The position numbers and the translations under genes are program-made. Below, piece after piece: positions 35,762-49,769 of a stretch of 64,000 bases of DNA. The notes below the pieces were generated by a model. The model was given only the letters and a program-made list of their open reading frames with translations, was not told the origin of the DNA and ran no database searches. Source of the DNA: Moringa oleifera (Eukaryota > Streptophyta > Magnoliopsida > Brassicales > Moringaceae); NCBI GenBank assembly GCA_021397835.1, contig JAJFZO010000056.1, forward strand, positions 1 through 64,000, read 5' to 3'. How positions within the stretch are numbered: position 1 is the first letter of the stretch; every line of letters starts with the position of its first letter.

Positions 35762-37056
35762 AGTTGAAATATAGTGATTCAGCTACTTTATGATCATTAT
35801 GAAAATTTTGCAGCTTTTCATTGCAGGGATTGTAATATTGAGAGGAGGCACTAGAAGGTTCATTCTTTTTGTTGTCACTAAATTTTGATTTGGTTATTAC
35901 GTATAATATTTTTCTTGTTTTACTATTTTTTTAATTGAATTCAAGTTATATCCTACCTTCCCAACCATAAGAGGGGAAGAATAGCATTTATCCTTTCAGA
36001 GAATGTTTTTATTAGATCTTTACTTTTTAATGTGTGTGGTACAGATTATTAAGGAGGGTCAAATTACATTGGTCCCTTTGAAAACTAACAGGAAACTTCA
36101 GCAAATAACAAAAAGGTTCGCTAAATGGTTAATTACTTTTGAGCTGCACCTATTGAGTATCTTGAAAGCATAAACACTAATAAATGACATTTTTTAATAC
36201 CAAATCTTGTATCGCATGTATACATTGCTGGCTGTTCCCTCATGTATACTTCATAATTTTTATTTGCATGTATTCATTCATGTTAATTTCTTTATAGATG
36301 ATATTTCTGACATAGGATGCGAAAAATCAGATTGATAAGTTTTGACCTCGTTTTTGTTGTGGTTTTGGCATACGGCGTTTTGTATTTGAAATAGCTTGCC
36401 AGCTGCCTTATTAAAATGTTTAGTGTTAATGAATGTCAGCAAGTATTGCATACAGGTGAAGCACCAAGTTACGGAGTGGATTGTTGGTGTAAAACTTTAT
36501 GCTGCACATGTTGCATTCGGGGCCGATGTTCATATCTCGTAAATTACTCGTACGATAGCATATTTTCTTAAATTGTTCTCCGTAGTTATTTAACGCAGTA
36601 TGTCAAATCTATGCCTATATTTAATAAGAAATAAGGCTATTTTCTGGCATGAAAATCCTCAGCTATCGCTAACCCCTTTTAATTTTGAAACACCAGATAG
36701 TACAAGGCTAAAAGGTTATTCTTTAGTTATTCACTAGACAGGAGAAGACTGGATGATGATTTGAAACCCACTGATGGGAAGCTACGGGTAAATTGTCACC
36801 TTTCTTGAGCAATCATAGTTGATGTATTTTATTGCCTATTTTTAAGAACTACAGTTGGGCTGCATAATTCTTTGACTTTCAGGAGAGCTGAACCAAATAT
36901 GTGGGCTTACTTCTATGTGAAGATAAGTTATTTCGTTATTTTGTTTTTTTTTCAAAACTATATGTTTGACAGCATGGTTCGTTTTCTAACTAAATGATTG
37001 AATTTCTTACATGCAGTCCATGGGAGGCAACCATGAAATTTGGGATTCTCAATTTT
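35762..37056 (+). pseudogene. ACC1: ACC1 pseudo-unit 5
   Basis: E1 35762-35853, E2 36045-36210 (with altered TAACAGGAAACTTCAGCAAATAA), E3 36457-36548 (HAPSYGV-type text; GTGGATTGTTGGTG), E4 36650-36787, E6 37019-37056. The E4 donor region reads CTACGGGTAAATT. Confidence 0.88.
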
Positions 37057-37869
37057 GTAAGTAGAAGCTACTAATCTCATTTGAGTACATTAATATTTTT
37101 TAGGTAATAGCATACTATTTTTTTAAAAGGAATAGTGGCCATGATAATAGTAAAAGTAGCACTACAACAATACCAATAGCAGTATAGCATTGTAGTAGTT
37201 GCAGGGTAATAGTGATTCAAAGAGAGGAGCAGTAGTAGTATAGCAGTAGCAGTTTAGATGCATTAGTAGTGGGAGTAGCAGTTTTGATGAGTAGAAGTAA
37301 GACTGGCAATTTAAATCGAGCAGCCGTTGCAGTAAAGCAGTAGAAGCTCGAATTGATTAGCAATTTCGATGTAGGTGTAAAAGCTTAAACGAAGTAGTTA
37401 TAACACCAAAAGTGTAAAAGAAAAGTAATAAAAGTATAACAGTAGCAATTCAGAGAGAGTAGTAGCTGTGATGGATTAGAAGTTTAACTTGATTAGCAAC
37501 GGTAATAATAGTTTGGATGAGTAGCAGTAGTAGTAGAAGCTTTCATGAGTAGCAATTCAAGTTTAGATAGAAAAGCACAAGCAGTAGCAGTTTTGATAAG
37601 TAATAAAAAGAGTTTAAATGGGTAGCTGTAGCTTTATAACAATAGCAGTTCGGATTGAGAAGTAATTGCAGTATAGCTCCAGTAGCTTAAACGAAGTGGC
37701 ACTAGCACTAGCAGTTTAGAGGAGTGGCACTAGCATATAGCAGTGGTAGCTAGGATAGTGTAGCAATGGTAGTGCAGTAGCATAGCGGTCGAAGTTTGGT
37801 TGGAGTAGGACTAGCAGCAGAGGTTTTGACGGAGGAGAAGTTTAGATATGTATCGTATTTTCTAACTAT

Positions 37870-39155
37870 AGTTGAAATATAGTGATTCAGCTGCTTTGTG
37901 ATAATTATGAAAATGTTGCCGCTTTTCTTTGCAGGGATTGTAATACTGAGAAGAGGCACCAGAAGGTTCATTCTTTTTGTTGTCACCAAATTCTGATTTG
38001 GTTATTACGTATAATATTTTTCTTGTTTTGCTATTTTTTTTATTGAATTCAAGTTATATCCTACCTTCCTAACCATAAGAGGGGAAGAATAGCATTTATC
38101 CTTTCAGAGAATGTTTTTATTGGATCTTTACTTTTAAATGTTTGTGGTACAGATTATTATTTGACATTGGCCACTTTGAAAACTATCAAGGAACTTCAGC
38201 AAGCAACTAAAAGGTTCGCTAAATGGTTAATTACTTTTGAGCTGCAACTGTTGAGTATCTTGAAAGCATGGACACTAATAAATGCCATTTTTTAATACCC
38301 AATCTTGTATCGCAGGTATACTTTGCTGGCTGTTCCCTCATGTATACTTCATAATTTTTATTTGCATGTATTCATTCATGTCAATATCTTTATAGATGAT
38401 ATTTCCCACTTGGGATGCGAAAAATCAGGTTAATAAGTTTTGACCTCGTTTTTGCTGTGGTTTTGGCATAAGGTATGTTGTCTTTGAAATGGCTTGCCAG
38501 CTACCTTATTAAGATGTTTAGTGTTAATGAATGTCAGCAAGTATTGCATACAGGTGAAGCACCCAATTACGGAGTGAATTGTTGATGTAAAACTTTATGC
38601 TGCACATGTTGCATTCGGGGCCGATGTTCCTCTCTCGCAAATTACTGGTACCATAGTATATTTCAGTAAATTTTTCTTCGTAGTTATTTAATGCTGTATG
38701 TCAAATCTATGCCTATATTTAATGAGAAATAAGGCTATTTTCTGGCATGAAAATCCTCAACTACCGCTAACCCTTTTTAATTTTGAAAAAGCAGAGAGTA
38801 CGAGGCCAAAAGGTTATTCTTTAGCTATTCACTAGACAAGAGAAGACCAGATGATGATTTGAAACCCACTGATGGGAAACTACAGGTAAATTGTCACCTT
38901 TCTTGAGCAATCATAGTTGATATATTTTATTGCCCATTTTTATGAACTTGAGTAGGGCTGCATAATTCTTTGACTTTCAGGAGAGCTGAACCAAATATAT
39001 GGCCTTACTTCTGTGTAAAGATAAGTTCTTTCGTTATTTTGTTTTTTTTTTCAAAACTATATGTTTGACAGCATGGTTGATTTTCTAACTAAATAATTGA
39101 ATTTCTTACTTGCAGTCCAGGGGAGGTTTTCATGAAATCTGGAATTCTCAATTTG
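37870..39155 (+). pseudogene. ACC1: ACC1 pseudo-unit 6
   Basis: E1 37870-37964, E2 38153-38325, E3 38554-38646, E4 38750-38885, E6 39115-39155. E2 has lost about 13 bases after ATTATT (the AAGGAGGGTCAAA text of its neighbours), a unit-specific deletion. E6 reads GGAGGTTTTCATG instead of GGAGGCAATCATG. Confidence 0.88.
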
Positions 39156-39969
39156 GTAAGTAGAAGCTACTAATCTCATTTGAGTACATTAATATTTTTT
39201 AGGTAATAACATACTGTTTATTTAAAAGGAATAGTGAACACGATAATAGTAAAAGTAGCCCTATAACAATACCAATAGCAGAATAACATTGTAGCAGTTA
39301 CAGCGTAATAGTAATTCAGAGAGAGGAACAGGAGTAGTATAGCAGTAGTAGTTTAGATGCATTAGTAGTGGGAGTAGCAGTTTTGATGAGTTGTTGTAAG
39401 ACTAACAATTTAAATCGAGCAGCTGTTGCGGTAGAGCTGTAGGAGCTCGAATTGATTAGCAATTTCGGTATAGGTGTAAAAGCTTAAATGGAGTAGTTGT
39501 AACACAAGAAGTTTAAAAGAAAAGTAATAAAAGTATAACAGTAGCAATTCAGAGAGAGTAGTAGCTGTGATGGATTAGCAGTTTAACTTGCTTAGCAACG
39601 ATAATAGCCGTTTGGATGAGTAGCAGTAATAGTATAAGCTTTCACGAGTAGCAACTCAAGTTTAAATAGAAAAGCACAAGCAGTAGCAGTTTTGATGAGT
39701 AATAAAAAGAGTTTAAACGGGTAGCTGTAACTGTACAACAATAGTAGTTCAGATTGAGAAGTAATTGCAGTATAGTTGTAGTAGCTTAAACGAAGTGGCA
39801 CTAGCAGCAGCAGTTTAGAGGAGTAGCACTAGCACATAGCAGTGGTAGCTTGGATAGAGTAGCAATGGCAGTGCAGTAGTATAGCGGTAGAAGTCTGGTT
39901 TGAGTAGGACTAGCAGCAGAGGGTTTGGCGGAGGAGAAGTTTAGATATGTATCGTATTTTCTAACTACA

Positions 39970-41264
39970 GTTGAAATATAGTGATTCGGCTACTTTATGA
40001 TCATTATGAAAATGTTGCAGCTTTTCATTGCAGGGATTGTAATATTGAGAGGAGGCATCAGAAGGTTCATTCTTTTTGTTGTCACTGAATTTTGATTTGG
40101 TTATTACGTATAATATTTTTCTTGTTTTGCTATTTTTTTTATTGAATTCAAGTTATATCCTACCTTTTTAATGATAAGAGGGGAAGAATAGCATTTATCC
40201 TTTCAGAGAATGTTTTTATTAGATCTTTACTTTTTAATGTGTGTGGTATAGATTATTAAGGAGTGTCAAATTAGATTGGCCCCTTTGAAAACTATTAAGG
40301 AACTTCAACAAGCAACTAAAAGGTTCGTTAAATGTTTAATTACTTTTGAGCTGCAACTGTTGAGTATCTTGAAAGCATGGACGCTAATAAATGCCATTTT
40401 TTAATACCCAATCTTGTATCGCAGGTATACTTTGCTGGCTGTTCCCTCATGTATACTTCATAATTTTTATTTGCATGTATTCATTCATGTCAATATCTTT
40501 ATAGATGATATTTCTGACTTGGGATGCGAAAAATCAGGTTGATAAGTTTTGACCTCGTTTTTGTTGTGGTTTTAGCATAAGGCGTTTTATATTTGAAATC
40601 GCTTGCTAGTTACCTTATTAAGATGTTTTGTGTTAACGAATGTCAGCAAGTATTGCATACAGGTGAAGCACCTAATTACGGAGTGGATTGTTGATGTAAA
40701 ACTTTATGCTGCACATGTTGCATTCGGGACCGATGTTCCTCTCTCTCAAATTACTGGTATGATAGTATATTTCATTAAATTGTTCTCCTTAGTTATTTAA
40801 CGCAGTATGTCAAATCTATTCATATATTTAATAACAAATAAGGCTATTTTCTGGCATGAAAATCCTCAGCTACCGCTAACCCTTTTTAATTTGGAAAAAA
40901 GCAGAGAGTACGAGGCCAAAAGGTTATTCTTTAGCTATTCACTAGACAGGAGAAGACCGAATGATGATTTGAAACCCACTGATGGGAAACTACAGGTAAA
41001 TTGTCAACTTTCTTGAGCAATCATAGTTGATGTAATTTATTGCCCATTTTAATGAACTAGATTTGGCCTGCATAATTCTTGGACTTTCTGGAGAGCTGAA
41101 CCAAATATGTGGGCTTACTTCTGTGTAAAGATAAGTTATTTCATTTTTTTGATTTTTTTCAAAACTATATGTTTGATAGCATGGTTCATTTTCTAACTAA
41201 ATGATTGAATTTTTTACTTGCAGTCCAGAGGAGGCAATCATTAAAATTAGGATTCTCAATTTGG
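39970..41264 (+). pseudogene. ACC1: ACC1 pseudo-unit 7
   Basis: E1 39970-40064, E2 40253-40424, E3 40664-40756, E4 40855-40995, E6 41224-41264. Its E1 and the preceding minisatellite are nearly identical to unit 4. The E6 donor is GCAAGT instead of GTAAGT. E2 to E6 differ from unit 4, so the identity is local. Confidence 0.9.
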
Positions 41265-42079
41265 CAAGTAGAAGCTACTAATCTCATTTGAGTACATTAA
41301 TATTTTTTAGGTAATAACATACTGTTTATTTAAAAGGAATAGTGAACACGATAATAGTAAAAGTAGCACTATAACAATACCAATAGCTGTACAGCATTGT
41401 AGCAGTTGCAGTGTAATAGTAATTCAGATAGAGGAGCAGTAGTAGTATAGCAGTAGCAGTTTAGACGCATTAGTAATGGGAGTAGCAGGTTTGATGAGTA
41501 ACAATAAGACTGGCAATTTAAATCGAGCAGCCGTTGCAGTAGAGCAGTAGGAGCTCGAATTGATTAGCAATTTCGGTGAAGGTGTAAAAGCTGAAATGGA
41601 GTAGCTGTAACACCAGAAGTTTAAAAGAAAAGTAATAAAAGTATAACAGTAGCAATTCAAAGAGAGTAGTAGCTATGATGGATTAGCAGTAGCATTTTAA
41701 CTTGATTAGCAACGGTAATAGAAGTTTGGATGAGTAGCAGTAGTAGTAGAAGCTTTCATGAGTAGCGATTCAAGTTTAGTTAGAAAAGCACAAGCAGTAG
41801 CAGTTTTGATGAGTAATAAAAGGAGTTTAAATGGGTAGCTGTAGCTGTATAACAATAGCAATTCGAATTGAGAAGCAATTGCAGTATAGCTGTAGTAGCT
41901 TAAACGAAGTGGCACTAGCAGCAGTAGTTTAGAGGAGTAGCAATAGCATATAGCAGTGGTAGCTTGGATAGAGTAGCAATGGCAGTGCAGTAGTATAGCG
42001 GTAGAAGTTTGGTTGGAGTAGGACTAGCAGCAGAGGTTTTGACGGAGGAGAAGTTTAGATATGTATCGTATTTTCTAAC

Positions 42080-44008
42080 TAAAGTTGAAATATAGTGATT
42101 CAGCTACTTTGTGATCATTATGAAAATGTTGCAACTTTTCATTACAGGGATTGTAATATTGAGAAGAGGCACCAGAAGGTTCATTTTTTTTGTTGTCACT
42201 GAATTTTGATTTGGTTATTACGTATAATATTTGTCTTGTTTGCAATTTTTTTTTATTGAATTCAAGTTATATCCTACCTTCCCAACCATAAGAAGGGAAG
42301 AATAGCATTTATCCTTTCAGAGAATGTTTTCATTAGATCTTTACTTTTTAATATGTGTGGTACAGATTATTAAGGAGGGTCAAATTACATTAGCCCCTTT
42401 GAAAACTATCAAGGAACTTCAGCAAGCAACTAAAAGGTTTACTAAATGGTTAATTACTTTTGATCTGCAACTGTTGAGTATCTTGAAAGCATGGACACTA
42501 ATAAATGCCATTTTTTAATACCCAATCTTGTATCACAGGTATACTTTGCTGGCTGTTCCCTAGTGTATACTTCATAATTTTTATTTGCATGTATTCATTC
42601 ATGTCAATATCTTTATAGCTGATATTTCTGACTTGGGATGCAGAAAATCAGGTTGATAAGTTTTGACCTCGTTTTTGTTGTGGTTTTAGCATAAGGCGTT
42701 TTGTATTTGAAATGGCTTGCCAGTTACCTTATTAAGATTTTTGTGTTAATGAATGTCAGCAAGTATTGCATACAGGTGAAGCACCTAATTACGGAGTGGA
42801 TTGTTGATGTAAAACTTTATGCTGCACATGTTGCATTCGGGACCGATATTCTTCTCTCGCAAATTACTGGTACCATAGTATATTTCATTACATTATTCTC
42901 CTTAGTTTTTTAATGCAGCATCTCAAATCTATGCCCATATTTAACATTTATCCTTTTGTATGAGATCTTTACTTTTTAATGTGTATGGTACAGATTATTA
43001 AGGAGGGTCAAATTACATTGGCTCCTTTGAAAACTATCAACGAACTTCAGCAAGCAACTAAAAGGTTCGCTAAATGGTTAATTATTTTTGAGCTGCAACT
43101 GTTGAGTATCTTGAAAGCATTGACACCAATAAATGTTATTTTTTAATACCTAATCTTATGTCGCAGGTATACTTTGCTGGCTGTTCCCTTAGGTATACTT
43201 CATAATTTTTATTTGCATGTATTCATTCATGTCGATATCTTTATAGATGATATTTCTAACTTAGGATGCGGATAATCAAGTTGATAGGTTTTAACCTCGT
43301 TTTTGTTGTGGTTTTGGCATAAGGCGTTTTGTATTTGAAATGGCTTGCCAGCTACCTTATTAAGATGTTTAGTGTTAATGAATGTCAGTAAGTATTGCAT
43401 GCAGGTGAAGCACCCAATTACGGAGTGGATTGTTAATGTAAAACTTTATGCTGCGCAAGCTACATTCGGGGCCGGTGTTCCTATCTCGCAAATTACTGCT
43501 ACGGTAGTAAATTTCATTAAATTGTTCTCCGTAGTTATTTGATGCAGTATCTCAAATCTATGCCTATATTTAGTAAGAAATAAGGCTATTTCTGGCATGA
43601 AAATCGTCAGCTACCGCTAACCCCTTATAATTTGGAAAAAGCAGAGAGTACGAGGCCAAAAGGTTATTCTTTAGCTTTTCACTAGACAGGAGAAGACCCA
43701 GATTATGATTTGAAACCCACTGATTGGAAACTATTGGTAAATTGTTGACTTTTTAGAGCAATCATAGTTGATGCATTTTGTTGCCCATTTTTATGAACTA
43801 AAGTTGAGCTACAAATTTCTTTGACTTTTAGGAAAGCGGAACCAAATATGTGTGCTTACTTCTCTGTAAAGATAAGTTATTTTATTTTATTTTTTTGTTT
43901 TTTTTCAAAACTATGTTTGATAGCATGGTTTGTTTTCTAACTAAATGATTGACTTTCTTACTTGCAGTCCAAGGGAGGCAATCATGAAATCTGGGATTCT
44001 CAATTTGG
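42080..44008 (+). pseudogene. ACC1: ACC1 pseudo-unit 8 with internal E2-E3 duplication
   Basis: E1 42080-42178, E2 42366, E3 42777-42870, then at about 42945 the intron after E3 jumps back to the text just before E2 (ATTTATCCTTTTG). A second E2 at about 42995 and E3 at about 43406 follow, then E4 43590-43735, E5 near 43832 and E6 43969-44008. The second E2 has right-subfamily text (GTGTATGGTACAG, TTTTGTATGAGATC), while E3 keeps the left-subfamily GTGAAGCACCC. Confidence 0.9.
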
Positions 44009-44824
44009 TAAGTAAAAGCTACTAATCTCATTCGAGTACGTTAATATTTTTTAGATAATAACATACTGTTTATTTAAAAGGAATAGTGAACACGATAATA
44101 GTAAAAGTAGCACTATAACAATACCAATAGCAGTGTAGCATTGTAGTAGTTGCAGTGTAATAGTAATTCAGTGAGAGGAGCAGTAGTAGTATAATAGTAG
44201 CAGTTTAGATGCATTAGTAGTGGGAGTAGCAGTTTTGATGAGTAGCAGTAAGACTAGTAATTTAAATCGAGCAGTCATTGTAGTAGAGCAGTAGAAGCTC
44301 GAATTGATTTGCAATTTTGGTACTGGTGTAACAGCTTAAATGGAGTAGTTGTAAGACTAGAAGTTTAAAAGAAAAGTAATAAGAGTATAACAGTAGCAAT
44401 TCGAAGAGAGTAGTAGCTATGATGGATTTGCAGTAGCAGTTTAACTTGATTAGCAGCGGTAATAGCAGTTTTAACAAGTAGTCGTAGTAGTATAAGCTTT
44501 CATGAGTAGCAATTCAAGTTTAGATAGAAAAGCACAAGCAGTAGCAGTTTTGATGAGTAATAAAATGAGTTTAAACGGGTAGCTGTAGCTGTATAACAAT
44601 AGCAGTTCGGATTGAGAAGGAATTGTAGTATAGCTGTAGTAGCTTAAACGAAGTGGCACTAGCAGTAGCAGTTTAGAGGAATAGCACTGCCATATAGCAG
44701 TGGTAGCTTGGATTGTGCAATAGTAGTAGTGCAGTAGTATAGCGGTAGAAGTTAGTTGGAGTTGGGCTAGCAGCAGAGGTTTTGACGGAGGAGAAGTTCA
44801 AATATATATCGTATTTTCTAACTA

Positions 44825-45196
44825 GAGTTGAAATGTAGTGGTTCAGCTACTTTGTGATCATTATGAAAATGTTGCAGCTTTTCATTACAAAGATTGTAAT
44901 ATCGAGAGGAGGCACCAGAAGGTTCATTCTTTTTGTTGTCACTGAATTTAGATTTGGTTATTACGTATAATATTTTTCTTATTTTGCTATTTTTTATTGA
45001 ATTCAAGTTATATCTTACCTTCCCAACCATAAGGGGGGAAGAATAGCATTTATCCTTTTGTATGAAATCTTTACATTTTAATGTGTGTGGTACAGATTAT
45101 TAAAGAGGGTCAAATTACATTGGCTCCTTTGAAAACTATCAAGGAACTTCGGCAAGCAACTTAAAGGTTTGCTAAATGGTTAATTATTTTTGAGCT
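44825..45196 (+). pseudogene. ACC1: ACC1 pseudo-unit 9, truncated (E1 and part of E2)
   Basis: E1 44825-44923, E2 from 45096. At about 45196, in the TTTGAGCT of E2, it switches directly to minisatellite text (TTTCATGAATTGCAACTCC). E3-E6 and the first part of the minisatellite are missing, which explains the 0.75-kb spacing to the next unit. The junction shares an AGCT word between both parents. Confidence 0.9.
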
Positions 45197-45429
45197 TTCA
45201 TGAATTGCAACTCCAGTTTAGGTAGAAAGGCACAAGCTGTAGCAGTTTTGATGAGTAATAGAAGGAGTTTAAACGGGTAGCTGTAGTTATATAACAATAA
45301 CAGTTTGGATTGAGATGTAATTGCAGTATAATTATAGTAGCTTAAATGAAGTGGAACTAGCAGCAGCAGTTTGGAGGAGTAGCACTGGCATATAGCAGTG
45401 GTAGCTTGGATAGAGTAGTAGTAGCAGTG

Positions 45430-45555
45430 CTATAGTATAGCGGTAGAAGTTTGGTTGGAGTAGGACTAGCAGCAGAAGTTTTGACAAAGGAGAAGTTTAT
45501 ATGTGTATTGGTTGGAGTAGGACTAGCAGCAGAAGTTTTGACGGAGGAGAAGTTT
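45430..45555 (+). repeat. Local 66-bp tandem duplication in unit 9 minisatellite
   Basis: GGTTGGAGTAGGACTAGCAG and the following AGAAGTTTTGAC...GGAGAAGTTTA occur twice in a row (about 45441-45500 and 45509-45560). Confidence 0.8.
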
Positions 45556-45574
45556 AGATGTGTATCGTATTTCT

Positions 45575-46863
45575 AACTAGACTTGAAATGTATTGGTTCA
45601 GTTACTTTGTGATCATTATGAAAATGTTGAAGCTTCTCATTGCAGGGATTGTAATATCGAGAGGAGGCACCTGAAGGTTCATTCTTTTTGTTGTCATAAA
45701 ATTTAGATTTGGTTATTACATATAATATTTTTCTTATTTTATTATTTTTGATTGAATTCAAGTTATATCCAACAATAAGAGTGGAAGAATAGCATTTATC
45801 TTTTTGGAGAATTTTTTTATGAGATCTTTACTTTTTAATGTGTATGGTACAGATTATTATGGAGGGTCAAATTACATGAGCTCCTTTGAAAACTATTAAG
45901 GAAATTCAGCAAGCAACTAAAAGGTTTGCCAAATGGTTAATTATTTCTGAGCTGTAACTGTTGAGTATCTTGAAAGTATAGACACCGATAAATGGTATTT
46001 TCTAGTACCTAATCTTGTATCGCAAGTATATCTTGTTGGCTGTTCCCTCAGGTATACTTCATAATTTTTATTTGCGTTTATTCATTCATGTCGATATCTT
46101 TATAGATGATATTTCTAACTTGGGATGCTGACAATCAAGTTGATAAGTTTTGACCTCATTTTTGTCGTGGTTTTGGCACAAGTCATTTTGTATTTGAAAT
46201 GGCTTGCCAGCTACCTTATTAGGATGTTTAGTGTCAATGACTATCAGCAAGTATTGCATATAGGTATAGTACCTTATTACAGAATGGATTGTTGATGTAA
46301 AATTTTCTGCTGTGCAAGTTGCATTCGGGGTTGATGTTCCTCTCTCTTAAATTACTGGTACGATATTATAATTCGTTAAATTGTTCTCCTAGTAATTTAA
46401 TGCAGTATCTCATAATCTATGCTTATATTTAATAAAAAATAACGTTATTTTTTGGGATGAAAATCCTCAGCTACCTCTAATCCCCTTTAATTTTGAAAAA
46501 GCAGAGAGCACGAGGCAAAAAGGTTATTCTTTAGCTATTCACTAGACTGGAAAAGACCTGGATGATGATTTGAAACTCACTAATGAGAAACTACAGGTAA
46601 ATTGTTAGCTTTCTTGACCAATCATGGTTGATGTATTTTATTGCACATTTTTATGAACTAGAGTTGGGCTGCATAATTCTTTGACTTTTATGAGAGTTGA
46701 ACCAAATATGTGTGCTTACTTTTATGTAAACATACGTTATTTTGTTTTTTCCTTTTTTTTCAAAACTGTGTTTGATTGCATGGTTCATTTTCTAACTAAA
46801 CGATTGAATTTCTTACTTGTAGTCCAGGGGAAGCAATCGTGAAATCTAGGATTCTCAAATTGG
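45575..46863 (+). pseudogene. ACC1: ACC1 pseudo-unit 10
   Basis: E1 45575-45677 (RDCNIERRHLK), E2 45854-46024, E3 46265-46350, E4 46460-46596, E6 46823-46863. It shares with unit 13 the text TGTATTGGTTCA before E1, GTTGAAGCTTCTCATTGCAG in E1 and a shortened ATCCAA(C/T)AATAAGAGT intron word. E3 begins GTATAGTACC, a unit-specific change. Confidence 0.88.
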
Positions 46864-47679
46864 TAAGTAGAAGCTACTAATATCATTTGAGTATGTTAAT
46901 ATTTTTTAGGTAATAACCTGCTCTCTATTTAAAAGGAATAGTGAACACGATAATAGTAAAAGTAACACTATAACAACACCGATAACAGTATAACATTGTA
47001 GCGGTTGCAGTGCAATAGCAATTAAGAGAGAGCAACAGTAGTAGTATAGTAGTAGCAGTTTAGATGCACTAATAGTGCGAGTAGCAGTTTTGATAAGTAG
47101 CAGTAAGACTAGCAATTTAAATCGAGCAGCTGTTGCCGTATAGTAGTAAGAGCACGAATTGATTAGCAATTTCGATATAGGTGTAGTAGGTTAAATGGAG
47201 TAGTTGTAACACTAGCAGTTTAAAAGAAAAGCAATAAGAGTATAGCAGTAGCGGTTTGGAGAGAGTAACGGTTATGATGGATTACAGCAGCAGTTTAGCT
47301 TGATTAGCAATGGTAGTAGCAGTTTTGATGAGTAGTAGTAGTAGTAGCAGCTTTCATGAGTAGCAATTCTAGTTTAGATAGAAAAGTACGAGCAATAGCA
47401 GTTTTGATGAGTAATAAAATGGGTTTAAATGGTAGTTGTAGTTGTATAGCAATAGCAGTTCGGATTGAGAAGTAATTGCAGTATAGCTGCAATAGATTAA
47501 ACAGAGTGGCACTAACAGCATCAGTTTAGAGGAGTAGCACTGACATATAGCAGTGGTAGCCTGGATAGAGTAGCAGTAGCCGTGCAGTAGTATAACAGTA
47601 GAAGTTTGGTTTGAGTAGGACTAGCAGTAGAAGTTTTGATGGAGGGGAAGTTTAGATATGTATCGCATTTTCTAACTAG

Positions 47680-48951
47680 AGTTGAAATGTAGTGGTTCAG
47701 CTACTTTGTGACCATTATGAAAATGTTGCAGCTTTTCATTGCAGGGACTGTAATATCGAGAAGAGGCATCAGAACGTTCATTCTTTTTGTTGTCACTGAA
47801 TTTTGATTTGGTTACTATGTATAATATTTTTCTTATTTTGCTATTTTTTATTGAATTCAAGTTATATCCTGCCTTCCCAACCATAAAATGGGAAGAATAG
47901 CATTTATCCTTTTGGAGAATATTTTTATGAGATCTTTCCTTTTTAATGTGTATGGTACAGATTATTAAGGAAGGTCAAATTACATTGGCTCCTTTGAAAA
48001 CTATCAAGGAACTTTAGGAAGTAACTACAAGGTTCGCTAAATGGTTAATTATTTTTGAGCTGCAACTGTTGAGTATCTTAAAAGCATGGACACCAATAAA
48101 TATTCTTTTATGGTACCCAATCTTGTATCGCAGGTATGCTTTGATGGCTCTTCGCTCAGGTATACTTTATAATTTTTGCTTGCGTGTACTCGTTCATGTC
48201 GATATCTTTGTAGATGATATTTCTAACTTAGGATACGAGCAATTAGGTTGATGATAAGTTTTGACCTCGTTTTTGTTGTGGTTTTGGCACATGTCATTTT
48301 CAATTTGAAATGGCTTGCCAGCTATCTTGTTAAGATGTTTAATGTTAATGAATGTCAGCAAGTATTGCATATAAGTGGAGCACCCAATTATAAAGTAGAT
48401 TGTTAATGTAAAACTTTTTGCTGCGCATGTTGCATTTTAGGTCGATGTTTCTCTCTCGTAAATTACTGGTACGATTGTATAGTTTGTTAAATTGTTTTTC
48501 GTACTTATATAATGCTGTATCTTATAATCTATGCTGACATTTAATAAGAAATAAGGCTATTTTCTAGCATAAAAATCCTCAGCGACCGTTAACCCCTTTT
48601 AATTTTGAAAAAGCAAAGAGTACGAGGCCAAAGGCTATTCTTTAGCTATTCACTAGACAGGAGTAGACCTAGATAATGATTTGAAACCCATTGATGGGAA
48701 ACTACAGGTAAATTATTAGCTTTCTTGAGCAATATTTTTATGAACTAGAGTTGAGCTGCATAATTCTTTGACTTTTAGGAGAGCTGAACTAAATATGTGT
48801 GCTTACTTCTGTGTAAAGATAAGTTATTTTGTTTTTTCTTTTTTTTCTAAACTACGTTTTTGATAACATGGTTCATTTTCTAACTAAATGATTGAATTTT
48901 TTATTTGCAGTTCAGAGGGAGGCAATCATGAAATCTGGGATTCTCAAATTG
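47680..48951 (+). pseudogene. ACC1: ACC1 pseudo-unit 11
   Basis: E1 47680-47776, E2 47960-48132, E3 48374-48466 (VEHPIIK-like; GTGGAGCACCC restores the E codon), E4 48570-48706, E6 48910-48951. The E6 donor GTAAGT is ATAAAT here, and E6 has an extra G (CAGAGGGAGG). Confidence 0.88.
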
Positions 48952-49769
48952 ATAAATAGAAGTTACTAATCTCATTTGAGTACGTTAATATTTTTTAGGT
49001 AATTACTTGCTGTCTATTTAAAAGTAATAGTGAACACGATAATAGTAAGCACTATAACAACATCGATAGCAGTATAGCATTGTAGCGGTTGTAGTGCAAT
49101 AGTAATTTAGAGAAAGCAGCAATAGCAGTAGCAGTATAGCAGTAGTAGTTTAGATGCATTAGTAGTGCGAGTAGCTGTTTTGATTAGCAGCAGTAACACT
49201 GGCAATTTAAATCGAGCAGCTATTGCAGTAGAGCAGTAGGAGCATGAATTAATTAGCAATTTCGGTATAGCTGTAGCAGCCTAAATGGAGTAGTTGTAAC
49301 ACCGGCAGTTTAAAAGAAAAGCAATAAGAGTATAATAATAGCAGTTTGGAGAGAGTAGCAGTTATGATGGCTTACAGTTGAAATTTAGCTTGATTAGCAG
49401 TGGTAGTAGCAATTTTGATGAATAATAGTAGTAGTAGCAGCTTTCATGAGTAGCAATTCCAGTTTAGATAGAAAAGCACAAGCAATAGCAGTTTTGATGA
49501 TACTAAAATGAGTTTAAATGGGTAGCTGTAGCTATATAACAATAGCAGTTCGGATTAAGAAGTAATTGCAGTATAGCTGTAGTAGATTAAACGGAGTGGC
49601 ACTAACACTAGCAGTTTAGAGGAGTAGCACTGATATATAGCCGTGATAGCCTGGATAGAGTAGCACTAGCAGTACAGTAGTATAGCGGTAGAAGTTTAGT
49701 TTGAGTAGGACTAGCAGTAGAAGTTTTGATGGAGGAGAAGTTTAGATATGTATGGTATTTTCTAACTAG

